A stretch of 39,227 nt of DNA from Gammaproteobacteria bacterium (GTDB lineage: Bacteria > Pseudomonadota > Gammaproteobacteria > GCA-001735895), in the NCBI GenBank assembly GCA_018669845.1, contig JABHSO010000177.1:1-39227 (forward strand), in the 5' to 3' direction. The notes below the pieces were generated by a model that was not told where the DNA came from, did no database searches, and was given only the letters and a program-made list of their open reading frames with translations. Shown here piece after piece: positions 1 to 9,020 of this stretch. Both the position numbers and the translations under genes were made by a program. Every line of letters begins with the position of its first letter. Position 1 is the first letter of the stretch.

Positions 1-672
1 AACAGCCGGACAGAAATCCCGTACATGAAGGGTTGAATCCGGGTGTTCGGTTTCAATGCAAAATACAGCTACGGTTTGAATGCCGAACTCATGCCAAAAC
101 TGAGTGAGTCCGGTGAAGTTCGGTTCAATACGTCGCATGACTTCCAGGTTTTTTAAAGGTACTATAAGATGTACAAAATCACCGCTGGCTGTTTCAACCG
201 GCCACTCATCGCTACAATCATTTTTTTCCAGGCCAAGCAGATTCATTAAATGCTCGAGGTCGAGCGAGTCCTGGTGAAAAGAAGGAGGTTTGATATCCAG
301 AAAAACCTTAGGGTGGCCTTCATTATGGTTGTAAATTTCTACCGTAGCTACGCTAGTAGGCATACAAAGATTTACATCAATCCTGTTTTGCCCATGCCAC
401 TTTAAAATGTCTTGTTCAACCAGACGGCTCATCAGACAAATGGTGCCATGTCCGCACATGGGATATTCCGTCAGGGTTGAATGAAAATGGACACTGACTG
501 ACTTTCCATCACAAGCTGTAATAAAACCGGTTGCTGGCACACCAATTTCAGTGGCTATTTTTTGCCGGGTATCGGCATCTAACCAATTGACGTTAGACAC
601 GATTGCCGCCTGACTTCCTCCGAAGGTAACATCTGAAAAAGCATTATACAGAGCAAAAGGAACAGAAATCAT
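1..672 (-). CDS. PhzF-family isomerase/epimerase (partial, C-terminus outside window)
   Basis: The reading frame is open from an ATG at 672 to the left window edge, giving 224 residues. The N-terminus has the PhzF-type opening (FGGSQAAIV around residues 17-25, compare GNPAAVV) and a YPMCGHGTI segment around residues 70-78, the counterpart of the family's CGHxT loop; the visible part ends at a typical VRDFCPAV stretch. PhzF enzymes share the two-domain diaminopimelate-epimerase fold and catalyse isomerisations or epimerisations. The usual catalytic Glu in the SETxF motif is absent: the segment here reads VPATGF, with Ala47 where Glu is expected. Cys73 sits in an MCGHG motif like that of proline racemases. 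It lies 20 bp downstream of the enolase-superfamily gene on the same strand, so the two probably act together on one amino acid or betaine. The substrate is unknown. Confidence 0.75.
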   Translation of the reverse strand, partial: MISVPFALYNAFSDVTFGGSQAAIVSNVNWLDADTRQKIATEIGVPATGFITACDGKSVSVHFHSTLTEYPMCGHGTICLMSRLVEQDILKWHGQNRIDVNLCMPTSVATVEIYNHNEGHPKVFLDIKPPSFHQDSLDLEHLMNLLGLEKNDCSDEWPVETASGDFVHLIVPLKNLEVMRRIEPNFTGLTQFWHEFGIQTVAVFCIETEHPDSTLHVRDFCPAV

Positions 673-692
673 AAAGCTGTCTTCTCCAAATA

Positions 693-1811
693 TTATATAG
701 ATGAATACTTCAGAGTGTCAGGTGGTGTGACACCATGACCCGGCAGATTATTGGCTGCTATTCTTCCTTTTACAAGTTGAACTATACCTGCTCCCCAGTC
801 CTCGGTTATAACTAAGGGTTCACACAGATCACAGGCTGAAATTAATAGATCAGTTGGCGTTCCTGTAGCAAGATGCAAGGTTGCAGCTGCTGCGATAGGT
901 CCACACCATAACCCGTCAACACGGATAGGGACTCCGCTATCTATGCAGATGTCTCTTGCAGTTCTGGCGATACCCAGTCCTCCCAATCCATCGGCTTTAA
1001 TACAGGCTCCAGCCATCACGCCTTCTGAGCAAGCCCGGGTGATGATATTAAGTGACTTTAAACACTGATCAAATAACAGACTAGCTCCACTTTTTTCTGC
1101 CAGGTTTCGGTTATCTTCATAAGTTTTGCAGGGTTCTTCCCATAATATTCTTTGATCAGAAAAGTTATCTATAAAAATATTTGCATCATGGGGATTAAGG
1201 GCCCCGTTAAAATCAACCAGCAAGGTTTGGTGTTTACCAAGTGCAGAGAGTGATGCATCGATGCGATTTAAATCGGCATCTATGTTTACTCCGTTCATTT
1301 TAATCTGGATAACGTCTCTGTTTATACCATCGATTCTAATCCTGTCTTTCATGACTTCCGGTTCAGAGCAGGAGATTGACAGATAGTCGGGCATGTCATT
1401 ACATAAACACCCTCCCAGCAGCGCAAAAAGCGGCACTTCATTTGTTCTTGATATTAGATCTAGATAAGCAGTTTCAAGACCGAAAGCAAGTCCATTCAGT
1501 TTCAGCTTTTTGCTACGAAACTGCTGAATCAACATGGGAATATCTTGCAGTGTTATTTGATCAATATCCTCTAAAACCCTGTTTTCAACGGTCTGAAGTT
1601 GTTTGATATTTAATCCTGGATCATTGATGATTTCACCCACACCAATGTTTCCATTTCCATCAACAATTTGTATGATACGAGAGAGTAAAACGGTCTGCGT
1701 TACATAAGACATGACATAGCCATCACCGTGAAAAGATGGAGTGAAATTTGCTATCGAAATTGAAACCGTATTCATTTGAGATTGTGCATGGAAAATTGAT
1801 TTATAATTCAT
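693..1811 (-). CDS. Mandelate racemase/muconate lactonizing (enolase superfamily) enzyme, HpbD / cis-3-hydroxyproline dehydratase-like
   Basis: The protein has 372 residues, the normal length for the family. Metal ligands are seen as Asp200 (LLVDFNG), Glu225 or Glu226 (ILWEEP) and Asp248 (LLFDQ), and there is a C-terminal catalytic Lys272 (ACIKADGLGG). In the KxK motif the second Lys is kept (Lys171, IQIKMNG) but the first is Gln. The C-terminal DGLWCGPIAAAATLHLA segment resembles the capping/barrel end of hydroxyproline-betaine epimerases and cis-3-hydroxyproline dehydratases. I chose the ATG at 1811 because GGAG lies 5 bases upstream; a TTG at 1832 would add seven residues. Family membership is secure. 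The substrate is inference and could be another amino acid derivative. Confidence 0.8.
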   Translation of the reverse strand: MNYKSIFHAQSQMNTVSISIANFTPSFHGDGYVMSYVTQTVLLSRIIQIVDGNGNIGVGEIINDPGLNIKQLQTVENRVLEDIDQITLQDIPMLIQQFRSKKLKLNGLAFGLETAYLDLISRTNEVPLFALLGGCLCNDMPDYLSISCSEPEVMKDRIRIDGINRDVIQIKMNGVNIDADLNRIDASLSALGKHQTLLVDFNGALNPHDANIFIDNFSDQRILWEEPCKTYEDNRNLAEKSGASLLFDQCLKSLNIITRACSEGVMAGACIKADGLGGLGIARTARDICIDSGVPIRVDGLWCGPIAAAATLHLATGTPTDLLISACDLCEPLVITEDWGAGIVQLVKGRIAANNLPGHGVTPPDTLKYSSI

Positions 1812-1855
1812 CAATACTCCGTAAACAATCAAAATAATTCACTGAGGAGTATTGA
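1811..1855. promoter_or_regulatory. Perfect 10-bp inverted repeat in the LysR/enolase divergent region
   Basis: TCAATACTCC at 1811-1820 and GGAGTATTGA at 1846-1855 are exact reverse complements separated by 25 bases. The left arm covers the start codon and Shine-Dalgarno of the enolase-family gene. It could be an operator for the neighbouring LysR protein or an mRNA hairpin that hides the ribosome binding site. No experiment or second copy supports either reading. Confidence 0.45.
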
Positions 1856-1919
1856 GTAAATCGATAGCTAATATCAGGTAAAAGGTTAGTATCATTTCAT
1901 CATTACACTAGGGGACAAG

Positions 1920-2780
1920 ATGAATATTGAGCACCTTCGTGCTTTCCTTGAGGTGGCGTCTACTGGCAGCTTTCAATTGGCGGCAGAAAAAATGTTTATT
2001 ACACAGTCTACGGCCAGTGCACGTATCAAATCACTCGAGGATCGATTAGACAGAATCCTTTTTATACGTAATCCAAACGGTGCTGAATTAACCCGGGCCG
2101 GGCATCATCTGTATCCACATGCACAAACAGCGGTAAGTGCCTGGGAGCGGGCTCGTCAGGATATTTCTTTACCCGATGAGTTGACCGGGGTATTTAGTCT
2201 GGGTGTTCAACTTAATTACTGGGATGTGATCACACCCGTTTGGCTTGAATGGATGCAAAAAGAAGCGCCGCTGATTGCTCCTGCAATTATTTCTGATTAT
2301 TCTGAGCAGTTGATGAGGAAATTAAGAAATGGGCTACTTGATTTGGCCATTCTCTGTACACCTCAACAGCATCCGAATCTTGAGATAGAAAAATTTATAG
2401 AGGAGCCTATTATTCTGGTTTCTACTCATGAAAATGAAATGAATAAAATAAGGGGGCAGGGTTATGTATTTGTTGACTGGAATGGTGAGTTTCGAGCTCA
2501 ACATGCACTTCTTTTTCCTCAGGCACCCGTTCCGCATTTATCAGTGGGTCTGGGATTAGTAGGTTTGAACTATATATTAAAATCTGGAGGATCCGGTTAC
2601 TTCCTGGAAAGTATGGTTAACCCGTTGATTCAACAGGGGAAGCTTTACCGGGTTAAAAAAGCTCCAGTATTTACCCATCAAACCTATATGGTTTCGCCTA
2701 TAAAACCAGCTTCGCCAGAACTGTTAAAAGTTGCTAAAGATGAGTTAAAAAAACTTGTCCCGGCAGCCATGAATAGATGA
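1920..2780 (+). CDS. LysR-family transcriptional regulator
   Basis: The 286-residue protein begins with a canonical LysR winged helix-turn-helix (residues 1-60; MNIEHLRAFLEVASTGSFQLAAEK, then QSTASARIKSLEDRL), followed by a linker helix and a periplasmic-binding-protein-like effector domain from about residue 90 to the end. The ATG follows a GGGGACAAG purine stretch. It is divergent from the enolase-family/PhzF pair with about 108 bases between start codons, the usual arrangement for a LysR protein controlling its neighbour. Its effector is likely the substrate or product of those enzymes, but nothing in the sequence identifies it. The gene ends converging on the EamA transporter. Confidence 0.9.
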   Translation: MNIEHLRAFLEVASTGSFQLAAEKMFITQSTASARIKSLEDRLDRILFIRNPNGAELTRAGHHLYPHAQTAVSAWERARQDISLPDELTGVFSLGVQLNYWDVITPVWLEWMQKEAPLIAPAIISDYSEQLMRKLRNGLLDLAILCTPQQHPNLEIEKFIEEPIILVSTHENEMNKIRGQGYVFVDWNGEFRAQHALLFPQAPVPHLSVGLGLVGLNYILKSGGSGYFLESMVNPLIQQGKLYRVKKAPVFTHQTYMVSPIKPASPELLKVAKDELKKLVPAAMNR

Positions 2781-2862
2781 GGCTAAACAGGAAATATGAT
2801 TATTCGTTAAAAATTCTTCAAATGTGCTTTTTGATTTAGCTATTGCTTAAGAGCTGTAACTA

Positions 2863-3840
2863 CTAAGATTTATGACCTGGATCCTGGTGATCAATACCAT
2901 AGGTTTGATCCACAGGGGTAGAGACACGTTGTTCTCGAAAAAAAACATACAGTCCGCTACCAGCTACCAGTAAAATTCCCATAAAAGTATACCAGTCGGG
3001 TATTTCACACCAGAACACATACCCCCAGATAACACCCATTGGTATAGATAAATACTCAAATGGAGCAACAATATTTAATTCAGCTACCCGATAGGCCTGA
3101 GACAGCATATAACCTACGATAGTGATTAATACTCCGACAGCGAGCATTATTGAAGCATCTTCCATGTTTGGCCATGACCAGGCTCTTAGCAGAAAATCCA
3201 GGCTGGAATGGTACTGCCCTGCAAATGAACCATCTCCAGCAATAGCCCAAAAAAATGCTGAAACAACTACAAAGATAGTTGATATGTAAAAAGACATGAC
3301 AGATGCCTTTTCAGTGATGCCAATATAACGGGTTATTATCTGGGCAAATGAATAAGCAAAAGCGGCAACTACAGGTAATAACGAACTAAATTTGAATGCA
3401 TCTGTTCCCAGACGCATCATGATAGCAATACCAGAAAATCCGATTAAAACAGCGAGCCAGCGATGCCAACCTACCTTTTCATCAAGAAAAACTACGGACA
3501 GTGCAGTGATGATGACCGGAGAAATAAAAAATATGGCTATGACACTTGCTAATGGCATGATCGGAAGAGCCAAATAGAAAGTCATATTAGCGATTACAAT
3601 CAGCAAACCTCGAGCAAGATGAAAAAAAGGTGTTGATGTTCGCAGTAAGGATAGACCACCTTCAAGATGAACTATAAATAGTGTCAAGGTAATTGAGATT
3701 ACAGATCTTACCATTACTATTTCATGTAATGGGTACTGGTCGGACAAGAGCTTGATAAGAGCATCCATCAATGACATGGCTATCATACCAACCAATATAC
3801 AGCTAATTCCCAGCCTGGGATTACTTATGTGTTCAGTCAC
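2863..3840 (-). CDS. EamA/DMT-family inner-membrane transporter
   Basis: The 325-residue protein is strongly hydrophobic, with about ten membrane segments arranged as two EamA repeats (about residues 15-145 and 155-305), the normal layout of drug/metabolite transporters. The short C-terminal tail is polar. The start is a GTG at 3840 without a strong Shine-Dalgarno; no better upstream choice was seen. It lies 80 bases downstream of the DddP-like M24 gene on the same strand, so it may be the last gene of the methylated-amine operon. EamA proteins move small organic solutes, often outward. The cargo cannot be read from the sequence; a betaine or amino acid would suit the context. Confidence 0.85.
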   Translation of the reverse strand: MTEHISNPRLGISCILVGMIAMSLMDALIKLLSDQYPLHEIVMVRSVISITLTLFIVHLEGGLSLLRTSTPFFHLARGLLIVIANMTFYLALPIMPLASVIAIFFISPVIITALSVVFLDEKVGWHRWLAVLIGFSGIAIMMRLGTDAFKFSSLLPVVAAFAYSFAQIITRYIGITEKASVMSFYISTIFVVVSAFFWAIAGDGSFAGQYHSSLDFLLRAWSWPNMEDASIMLAVGVLITIVGYMLSQAYRVAELNIVAPFEYLSIPMGVIWGYVFWCEIPDWYTFMGILLVAGSGLYVFFREQRVSTPVDQTYGIDHQDPGHKS

Positions 3841-3920
3841 TATTCTGAACGAAGATGTTAGTGTTATAAGCAGTATTAATCATCTTGATTTTTTATAGTG
3901 GTAAGGTAGTCTGGCTAAAT

Positions 3921-5150
3921 TTAATCAATCCAGTCCAGTTGAAACGGATAACTTGATAGTCGTCGAACCCCATCCTCAGTAATCAACACCTGTTCTTCCA
4001 GCTTTACTCCTTCACCGCTTTTTTCTGATCCAATATAGGATTCGACACACAGGGTCATGCCCTGCTCGATATAACCATCATACCCTGATTCCTTATAATC
4101 CTGTCGGTGTTTGATGACAGGGTATTCATCTGCCAATCCAATTCCATGCATAACCACGGAATAGCGATAGGGTTGGTATTGTTCGGGAATTTGCCAGGCA
4201 CTCAAAGATAACTCTTTAAAGCTGATGCCTGGCTTGAGTAATGCCATGTTGGTATTAATTTGTTCATAGGCCAGACTATAGATCTGTTTTTGTATATCTG
4301 TTGGTTTTACATCCCCACATAACCATGACCTGGAAATGTCAGCGCAGTATCCATAGGGTCCAATCAGGTCGGTATCGAAACTGACCAGTTCACCTTCTTC
4401 GATAGTTCGCATTGAACACTCTCGAAACCACGGAAAAGTACGTTCGCCTGATGATAGCAACCGGGTTTCAATCCATTCACCACCCTGACTGATATTGACT
4501 TGATGTAGCGTGGACCACAGCTCGTTTTCAGTAATGCCAGATTGCATCTTCTGTTGCATCGCAGCCATACCCATTTCGCAAACATCAATCGATTTTTGCA
4601 TCAGAACCAGTTCATCATCGGACTTAATAACACGAGCCAGTTCCATCACTTCATCACCTTCGTGAATAGTCAGCCCGTGGCCAACCAGTGCCTGACAGCC
4701 CGCATAGGATAATCTGTCGATAGCTATTCGTTTGTTGCCGCCGCCATAAGTTTCTATCAGGTCAGCAATTTCTTTTGCAAAAAGCCCCGTTTTCTCTTCG
4801 ATTCGGTCTGCTGCAGCGAAATAGTAAAACGAATGGTGAACTCGGTATTCATCAATGGTCGGAAGGTCTTCTGCAAGATGTGGATAGTGACCATAATCAA
4901 AAAGTACCACCGGTCCTTCAGTTGCTATAAACAGGCAACGGGTTTCGTAGTGAGAACACCATATTTGCATATTAGTAGCATCACAGGCATATCGTGTATT
5001 AACCTGATCAAACAATAATATACCAGCGTAATCGAGACGCTTTAACTGCTCTCTCACTCTGCCTAACCGATACAATCTTACCTTGTCAAGATCGACAGGT
5101 GCCTCTGAAAACTCCATTGCGCCGTGTTGTCGTGCTATTTTTTTGCTCAT
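3921..5150 (-). CDS. M24-fold metalloenzyme, DddP-like (DMSP lyase or related hydrolase)
   Basis: The 409-residue protein has the creatinase N-terminal domain (about 25-165) and the M24 pita-bread domain (about 175-400). Visible metal ligands are Asp259, Asp271, His335, Glu370 and Glu385. Two further acids typical of DddP are present: Asp261 in FDTDLIG and Asp341 in HGIGLADE. As I recall the Ruegeria DddP numbering (D295, D297, D307, H371, D377, E406, E421), all seven positions line up with a constant offset of 36. The segment GGEWIETRLLSSG is also DddP-like. DddP cleaves dimethylsulfoniopropionate to dimethyl sulfide and acrylate. Metal ligands argue against creatinase, which lacks them. It ends an operon of demethylating enzymes, so a betaine-like hydrolase is the main alternative. 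Confidence 0.75.
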   Translation of the reverse strand: MSKKIARQHGAMEFSEAPVDLDKVRLYRLGRVREQLKRLDYAGILLFDQVNTRYACDATNMQIWCSHYETRCLFIATEGPVVLFDYGHYPHLAEDLPTIDEYRVHHSFYYFAAADRIEEKTGLFAKEIADLIETYGGGNKRIAIDRLSYAGCQALVGHGLTIHEGDEVMELARVIKSDDELVLMQKSIDVCEMGMAAMQQKMQSGITENELWSTLHQVNISQGGEWIETRLLSSGERTFPWFRECSMRTIEEGELVSFDTDLIGPYGYCADISRSWLCGDVKPTDIQKQIYSLAYEQINTNMALLKPGISFKELSLSAWQIPEQYQPYRYSVVMHGIGLADEYPVIKHRQDYKESGYDGYIEQGMTLCVESYIGSEKSGEGVKLEEQVLITEDGVRRLSSYPFQLDWID

Positions 5151-5181
5151 AATGATCTAATGCCTCATGAAAAAATTCTAA

Positions 5182-6447
5182 TTAAACCGGGTTTTTTGAT
5201 TCCTCCATATATTCCACGTCTGACTCTTCTGCCCATTCCTCTGCAGCTAATACCACAGCAGAATAAGGCGAGGCAGCAGGAATATTAATCAACTCTCCCT
5301 GATCTTCAACAGGTTTGCTTCGAATCGTACGATACAATGTGTACAGTGCTAATGAAGCTGAAAGTAAGCCATTGGTAATAAAGAAAAAATGAGCTGATAT
5401 AGCAATTAACTGACCAATAATTAATGGTGACATAGCAAAGCCAGCGCCATAAATCAACACTAACAGGCCTGTTGCAGAAACTATTTGAGCTGGTTTTAGA
5501 AGGTCATTTACATGGGCAATACATTGGCTATAAAGGCTAATAGTGAATGCGCCCATCAATGATATTGAAATATACAGCTGAGTGATGCTGATGTTATCTA
5601 TAAATGAAAAGTAAATGGCTGGTAGTGCAGCAAGGCTTGCTGTTGCTATAAGTACTAAACGCCGGTCAAATTTATCTGATATAAGTGCTATAGGCCACTG
5701 AAGCAGAACACCTGACAAAAGTCCCAAAGCGATAAGATTTGAAAGCTGATCAATTCTTAAGTTAATTTCTACACCATAAAGTGAGATAAGACCAAAAAAA
5801 GCACCGTGGCACATGCCTGAAATTAACGTACCAATAAATCCTAATGGCGTTATGTTATAGAGTCTCTTTAACCCAAAAAACTCAACTTCTATTAACTGGG
5901 GTGTTTTGGTCACTGAAAGTAACAGCGGTATTGCTGCCAATGAAATAAGCACAGAAGCGAGTAAAAAAAGTGTATTACTTGAAGTTTCCCCAAAGCGTAA
6001 CAACCAGACTCCAATAACAGGCGCACCCCAACTTACGATAGTATAAATGGCTAAATTTCGTCCACGATCTGAATTTGTAGACATTTCGTTTAGCCAGCTT
6101 TCAGCTACAACCATCAATCCTGCTACACAAATACCCATTACAATCCTGTCCAAAATCCATGCATATTCCTGGATATATAATATTTGAAGTAATATTACTG
6201 ATGAAGCTAATGCGGTTAAGGCTGCAAAAACACGAATGTGCCCGACTCTATGTATTAAGCTGGATATAAATATTGCAGCAAGTAACCAGCCAAACTGATA
6301 ACTTGATTGTAAAACTGCAATGGCCTGAGTAGAAAATCCTGCATCTTTAGCCCGTACCACAACGAGGGTAAAAAGCATTCCGGAACTAAGAAATAACAAG
6401 CCAACACCAAGGAAAAGAGATGTTGTATTTCTAATATTACTAGACAT
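5182..6447 (-). CDS. MFS transporter, YcaD-like
   Basis: The 421-residue protein has about twelve hydrophobic segments with a central hydrophilic loop near residues 185-200, typical of the major facilitator superfamily. The first half includes a conserved VVAESWLNEMSTNSDRGRNLAIY stretch like that of YcaD-type transporters. The C-terminal tail after residue 395 is acidic and cytoplasmic. The ATG lies 6 bases after the stop of the FAD/GcvT dehydrogenase gene, so translation is probably coupled and the transporter serves the same pathway. Import of the methylated substrate or export of an intermediate are both possible. Confidence 0.85.
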   Translation of the reverse strand: MSSNIRNTTSLFLGVGLLFLSSGMLFTLVVVRAKDAGFSTQAIAVLQSSYQFGWLLAAIFISSLIHRVGHIRVFAALTALASSVILLQILYIQEYAWILDRIVMGICVAGLMVVAESWLNEMSTNSDRGRNLAIYTIVSWGAPVIGVWLLRFGETSSNTLFLLASVLISLAAIPLLLSVTKTPQLIEVEFFGLKRLYNITPLGFIGTLISGMCHGAFFGLISLYGVEINLRIDQLSNLIALGLLSGVLLQWPIALISDKFDRRLVLIATASLAALPAIYFSFIDNISITQLYISISLMGAFTISLYSQCIAHVNDLLKPAQIVSATGLLVLIYGAGFAMSPLIIGQLIAISAHFFFITNGLLSASLALYTLYRTIRSKPVEDQGELINIPAASPYSAVVLAAEEWAEESDVEYMEESKNPV

Positions 6448-6453
6448 ATTTTT

Positions 6454-9006
6454 CTAACTTCTCATTCGTGAACCGGTAGGGTCAAAAGGAGCATCTATTG
6501 AAATTCTGGCTGGATGGCGTTTACCTAAAATTTCTATCTCAAAAAATCCTTCACTTTCATCACTGGCCAGTTCAGCAGGTAAATATCCCTGTGCCATTGA
6601 TAGCTTTACGGTGTGAGCATAACCACCTGAGGTAACCCAGCCGACAACGCTCCAGTCGCCATCCCGGGTTTGTTTTTCTGTTTGTTTTTGCTGAGCCTTA
6701 CCATCAGCATCAAAACGTGTTGGGCCAAGACCATGTGGTTTGTTGATGTGTTTAAACTCTTTATCACCAACTCTGGCCCATATAGGTTCATCAGCTATTA
6801 CATCGGCATCATCAGCTTCTATGATCAGGGATACTCTTTTGAGTGTCGGACCATTTTCAAACTCCTGAATAGCAGCTTGTTTACCGATAAAAGATTCTTT
6901 ATCGAGTTTGATGAAAAAATCCATGCCGGCTTCAAAAGGGCCATAGATGGACCTGAGCTCTGCGAACCAGGTAGGAAAGTTTTTCTCCAGTCGCATCGAC
7001 AGCAGAGCACGCATGCCAAAATTAACGATGTTATATTTTTTTCCAGTTTGCATGATGGCATCATAAACCCTGATCTGATAAGCAGGCTCCATCCAGATTT
7101 CGTAGCCCAGATCACCGCTGAAACTTAAGCGGTTAACCTGGCAAGGTGAAGCTGCTACATCCATCTTGCGGTGATCCATAAAGCGGAACTTTTCTGTTGA
7201 TACATCATCATCACATAAATGTTGAAGTACAGCTGTTGAATTAGGTCCAGCTATAGAAAGTCCAACCAGCAGTTGGTCGAAGCAATGTATCGATACGGAT
7301 CCATCGGAGGGCAAATGTTGCTCAAACCAGCGCATATGATATATCTGAGCCTGCTGAGAGCCCCAGATCATAAAGTTGTCAGCATCTGTTTTTGCAATGG
7401 TAAAGTCCCCAATCAGTTTTCCTTTTTCATTCAGCATCGGGGTTAGTATTATGCGGCCTAATTTCGGTAGCCGGTTGCACATTAGTTCAGATAGAAAGTT
7501 CTCTGCTCCGGTTCCGCTGACCCGGTATTTGGCGAAGTTGGCAATTTCTGTCACTCCCACACTGTCACGTACTGCCTGTACTTCACGACCGATATGCTCA
7601 AAATCATTTGAGCGATGGAAAGAAACCTTGTCAAAGGCTTCCTCCTTAGAGGGTGCAAACCATAAAGGTGTTTCCAGTCCCCAGGAGTCACCCATGACCG
7701 CATTTTGAGCTAGCATCCTATCGTAGAGTGGGGTGGTCATGTGAGGTCGCCCTGCAGGAAGCTCTTCATTTGGAAAACTGATTGAGAAACGGCGGGAATA
7801 ATTCTCTCGCACCTTGGCATTGGTATAACGTAAAGTCGTGTATTCGCCGTAACGGGCTACATCCATGCCCCAGACGTCAAAGCCCGGATCACCATCGACC
7901 ATCCAGTTGGCCAGTGCCAGACCGACACCACCACCCTGAGAAAAGCCAGCCATAATGGCACAGGCGGACCAGAAGTTGGTCAAGCCTTTGACCGGTCCAA
8001 CCAGCGGATTTCCATCCGGTGCAAATGTAAAAGGGCCGTTAATAACTTGTTTGATACCCGCATTCTCAAGTACCGGAAAATGATTGAACCCGGTCAGTAG
8101 TGAATCAGAAATTCGATCCAGATCGGGTTCAAGTAATTCGTGACCAAAATCCCAGGGTGTCTGCTTTGGAGACCAGGGTTTATTTTGCTTTTCATAAGTA
8201 CCCAGTAAAATTCCCTTACCTTCCTGGCGCGTATAAATTTCACCCTTGAAATCAATGACACCAATTAATTCTCGTCCGGTTTGCTGATTAAACTCAGTGA
8301 CTTCGGGTATGTCATCAGTTATTAGATACATATGTTCCATGGCCAGTAGGGGTAATTCCAGGCCAACCATTCGTCCTACCTCGCGTGCCCATAATCCGCC
8401 GGCATTGACGATGTGTTCAGCTTTTACATTGCCCTGTTCGGTGATTACATTCCAGCTACCGTCTGTTTCCTGTGTTATATCAGTTACCCGATTTCTCAGT
8501 ATAATTTCTGCACCCAGTTTACGCGCAGCTTTTGCATAAGCCTGTGTTGTGCCAGACGGATCCAGGTGGCCTTCTACAGGGTCCCACAATGCGCCGACAA
8601 AATGTTTTTCATCCATTAACGGGAACATGGACTTTGCTTCTGAAGGAGTAATCAGCTCTGTATCCATTCCCAGATAGCGACCCGTAGCTTTAGCCTGACG
8701 TAGAAAATCCATACGATCTGGTGTATCAGCCATCATCACACCTCCGGTCATGTGTAAACTGCATGACTGGCCGGATAGTTCCTCCAGCTCCTTGTACAGG
8801 GAAATGGTATAGGCTTGCAGCCTGGCCACATTGGGGTCGCCATTTAAAGTATGGAAGCCACCTGCTGCATGCCAGGTTGAACCTGACGTTAATTCGGAGC
8901 GTTCGATTAACATAACATCTGTCCAGCCAGCGCGCGCTAAATGGTATAAAACAGAACATCCGACAACTCCGCCCCCTATAACAACTACTCTTGCCTGTGA
9001 TTTCAT
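6454..9006 (-). CDS. FAD-dependent dehydrogenase with GcvT domain (dimethylglycine/sarcosine dehydrogenase family), copy 1
   Basis: The 850-residue protein has an N-terminal FAD-binding DAO domain (about 1-380; dinucleotide motif GGGVVG at 11-16), a linker domain, and C-terminal GcvT folate-binding domains (about 430-840). SGSTWHAAG at 41-49 contains His46, matching the histidine that carries covalent FAD in dimethylglycine dehydrogenase. The family oxidises N-methyl groups and passes the one-carbon unit to tetrahydrofolate, with electrons to ETF. A GGAG seven bases upstream supports the ATG at 9006. It lies 14 bases after the FAD oxidoreductase gene and 6 bases before the MFS gene. A paralogue of nearly the same length lies at 20870. 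Dimethylglycine is the likely substrate, but other N-methyl or S-methyl compounds are possible. Confidence 0.85.
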   Translation of the reverse strand: MKSQARVVVIGGGVVGCSVLYHLARAGWTDVMLIERSELTSGSTWHAAGGFHTLNGDPNVARLQAYTISLYKELEELSGQSCSLHMTGGVMMADTPDRMDFLRQAKATGRYLGMDTELITPSEAKSMFPLMDEKHFVGALWDPVEGHLDPSGTTQAYAKAARKLGAEIILRNRVTDITQETDGSWNVITEQGNVKAEHIVNAGGLWAREVGRMVGLELPLLAMEHMYLITDDIPEVTEFNQQTGRELIGVIDFKGEIYTRQEGKGILLGTYEKQNKPWSPKQTPWDFGHELLEPDLDRISDSLLTGFNHFPVLENAGIKQVINGPFTFAPDGNPLVGPVKGLTNFWSACAIMAGFSQGGGVGLALANWMVDGDPGFDVWGMDVARYGEYTTLRYTNAKVRENYSRRFSISFPNEELPAGRPHMTTPLYDRMLAQNAVMGDSWGLETPLWFAPSKEEAFDKVSFHRSNDFEHIGREVQAVRDSVGVTEIANFAKYRVSGTGAENFLSELMCNRLPKLGRIILTPMLNEKGKLIGDFTIAKTDADNFMIWGSQQAQIYHMRWFEQHLPSDGSVSIHCFDQLLVGLSIAGPNSTAVLQHLCDDDVSTEKFRFMDHRKMDVAASPCQVNRLSFSGDLGYEIWMEPAYQIRVYDAIMQTGKKYNIVNFGMRALLSMRLEKNFPTWFAELRSIYGPFEAGMDFFIKLDKESFIGKQAAIQEFENGPTLKRVSLIIEADDADVIADEPIWARVGDKEFKHINKPHGLGPTRFDADGKAQQKQTEKQTRDGDWSVVGWVTSGGYAHTVKLSMAQGYLPAELASDESEGFFEIEILGKRHPARISIDAPFDPTGSRMRS

Positions 9007-9020
9007 TGTTTTGCTCCGTA

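Noticed and set aside
3921..5150. Creatinase, which would link this M24 protein to sarcosine directly.
   Set aside because: Creatinase lacks the metal ligands of the M24 fold, but all are present here along with DddP-type extra acids.
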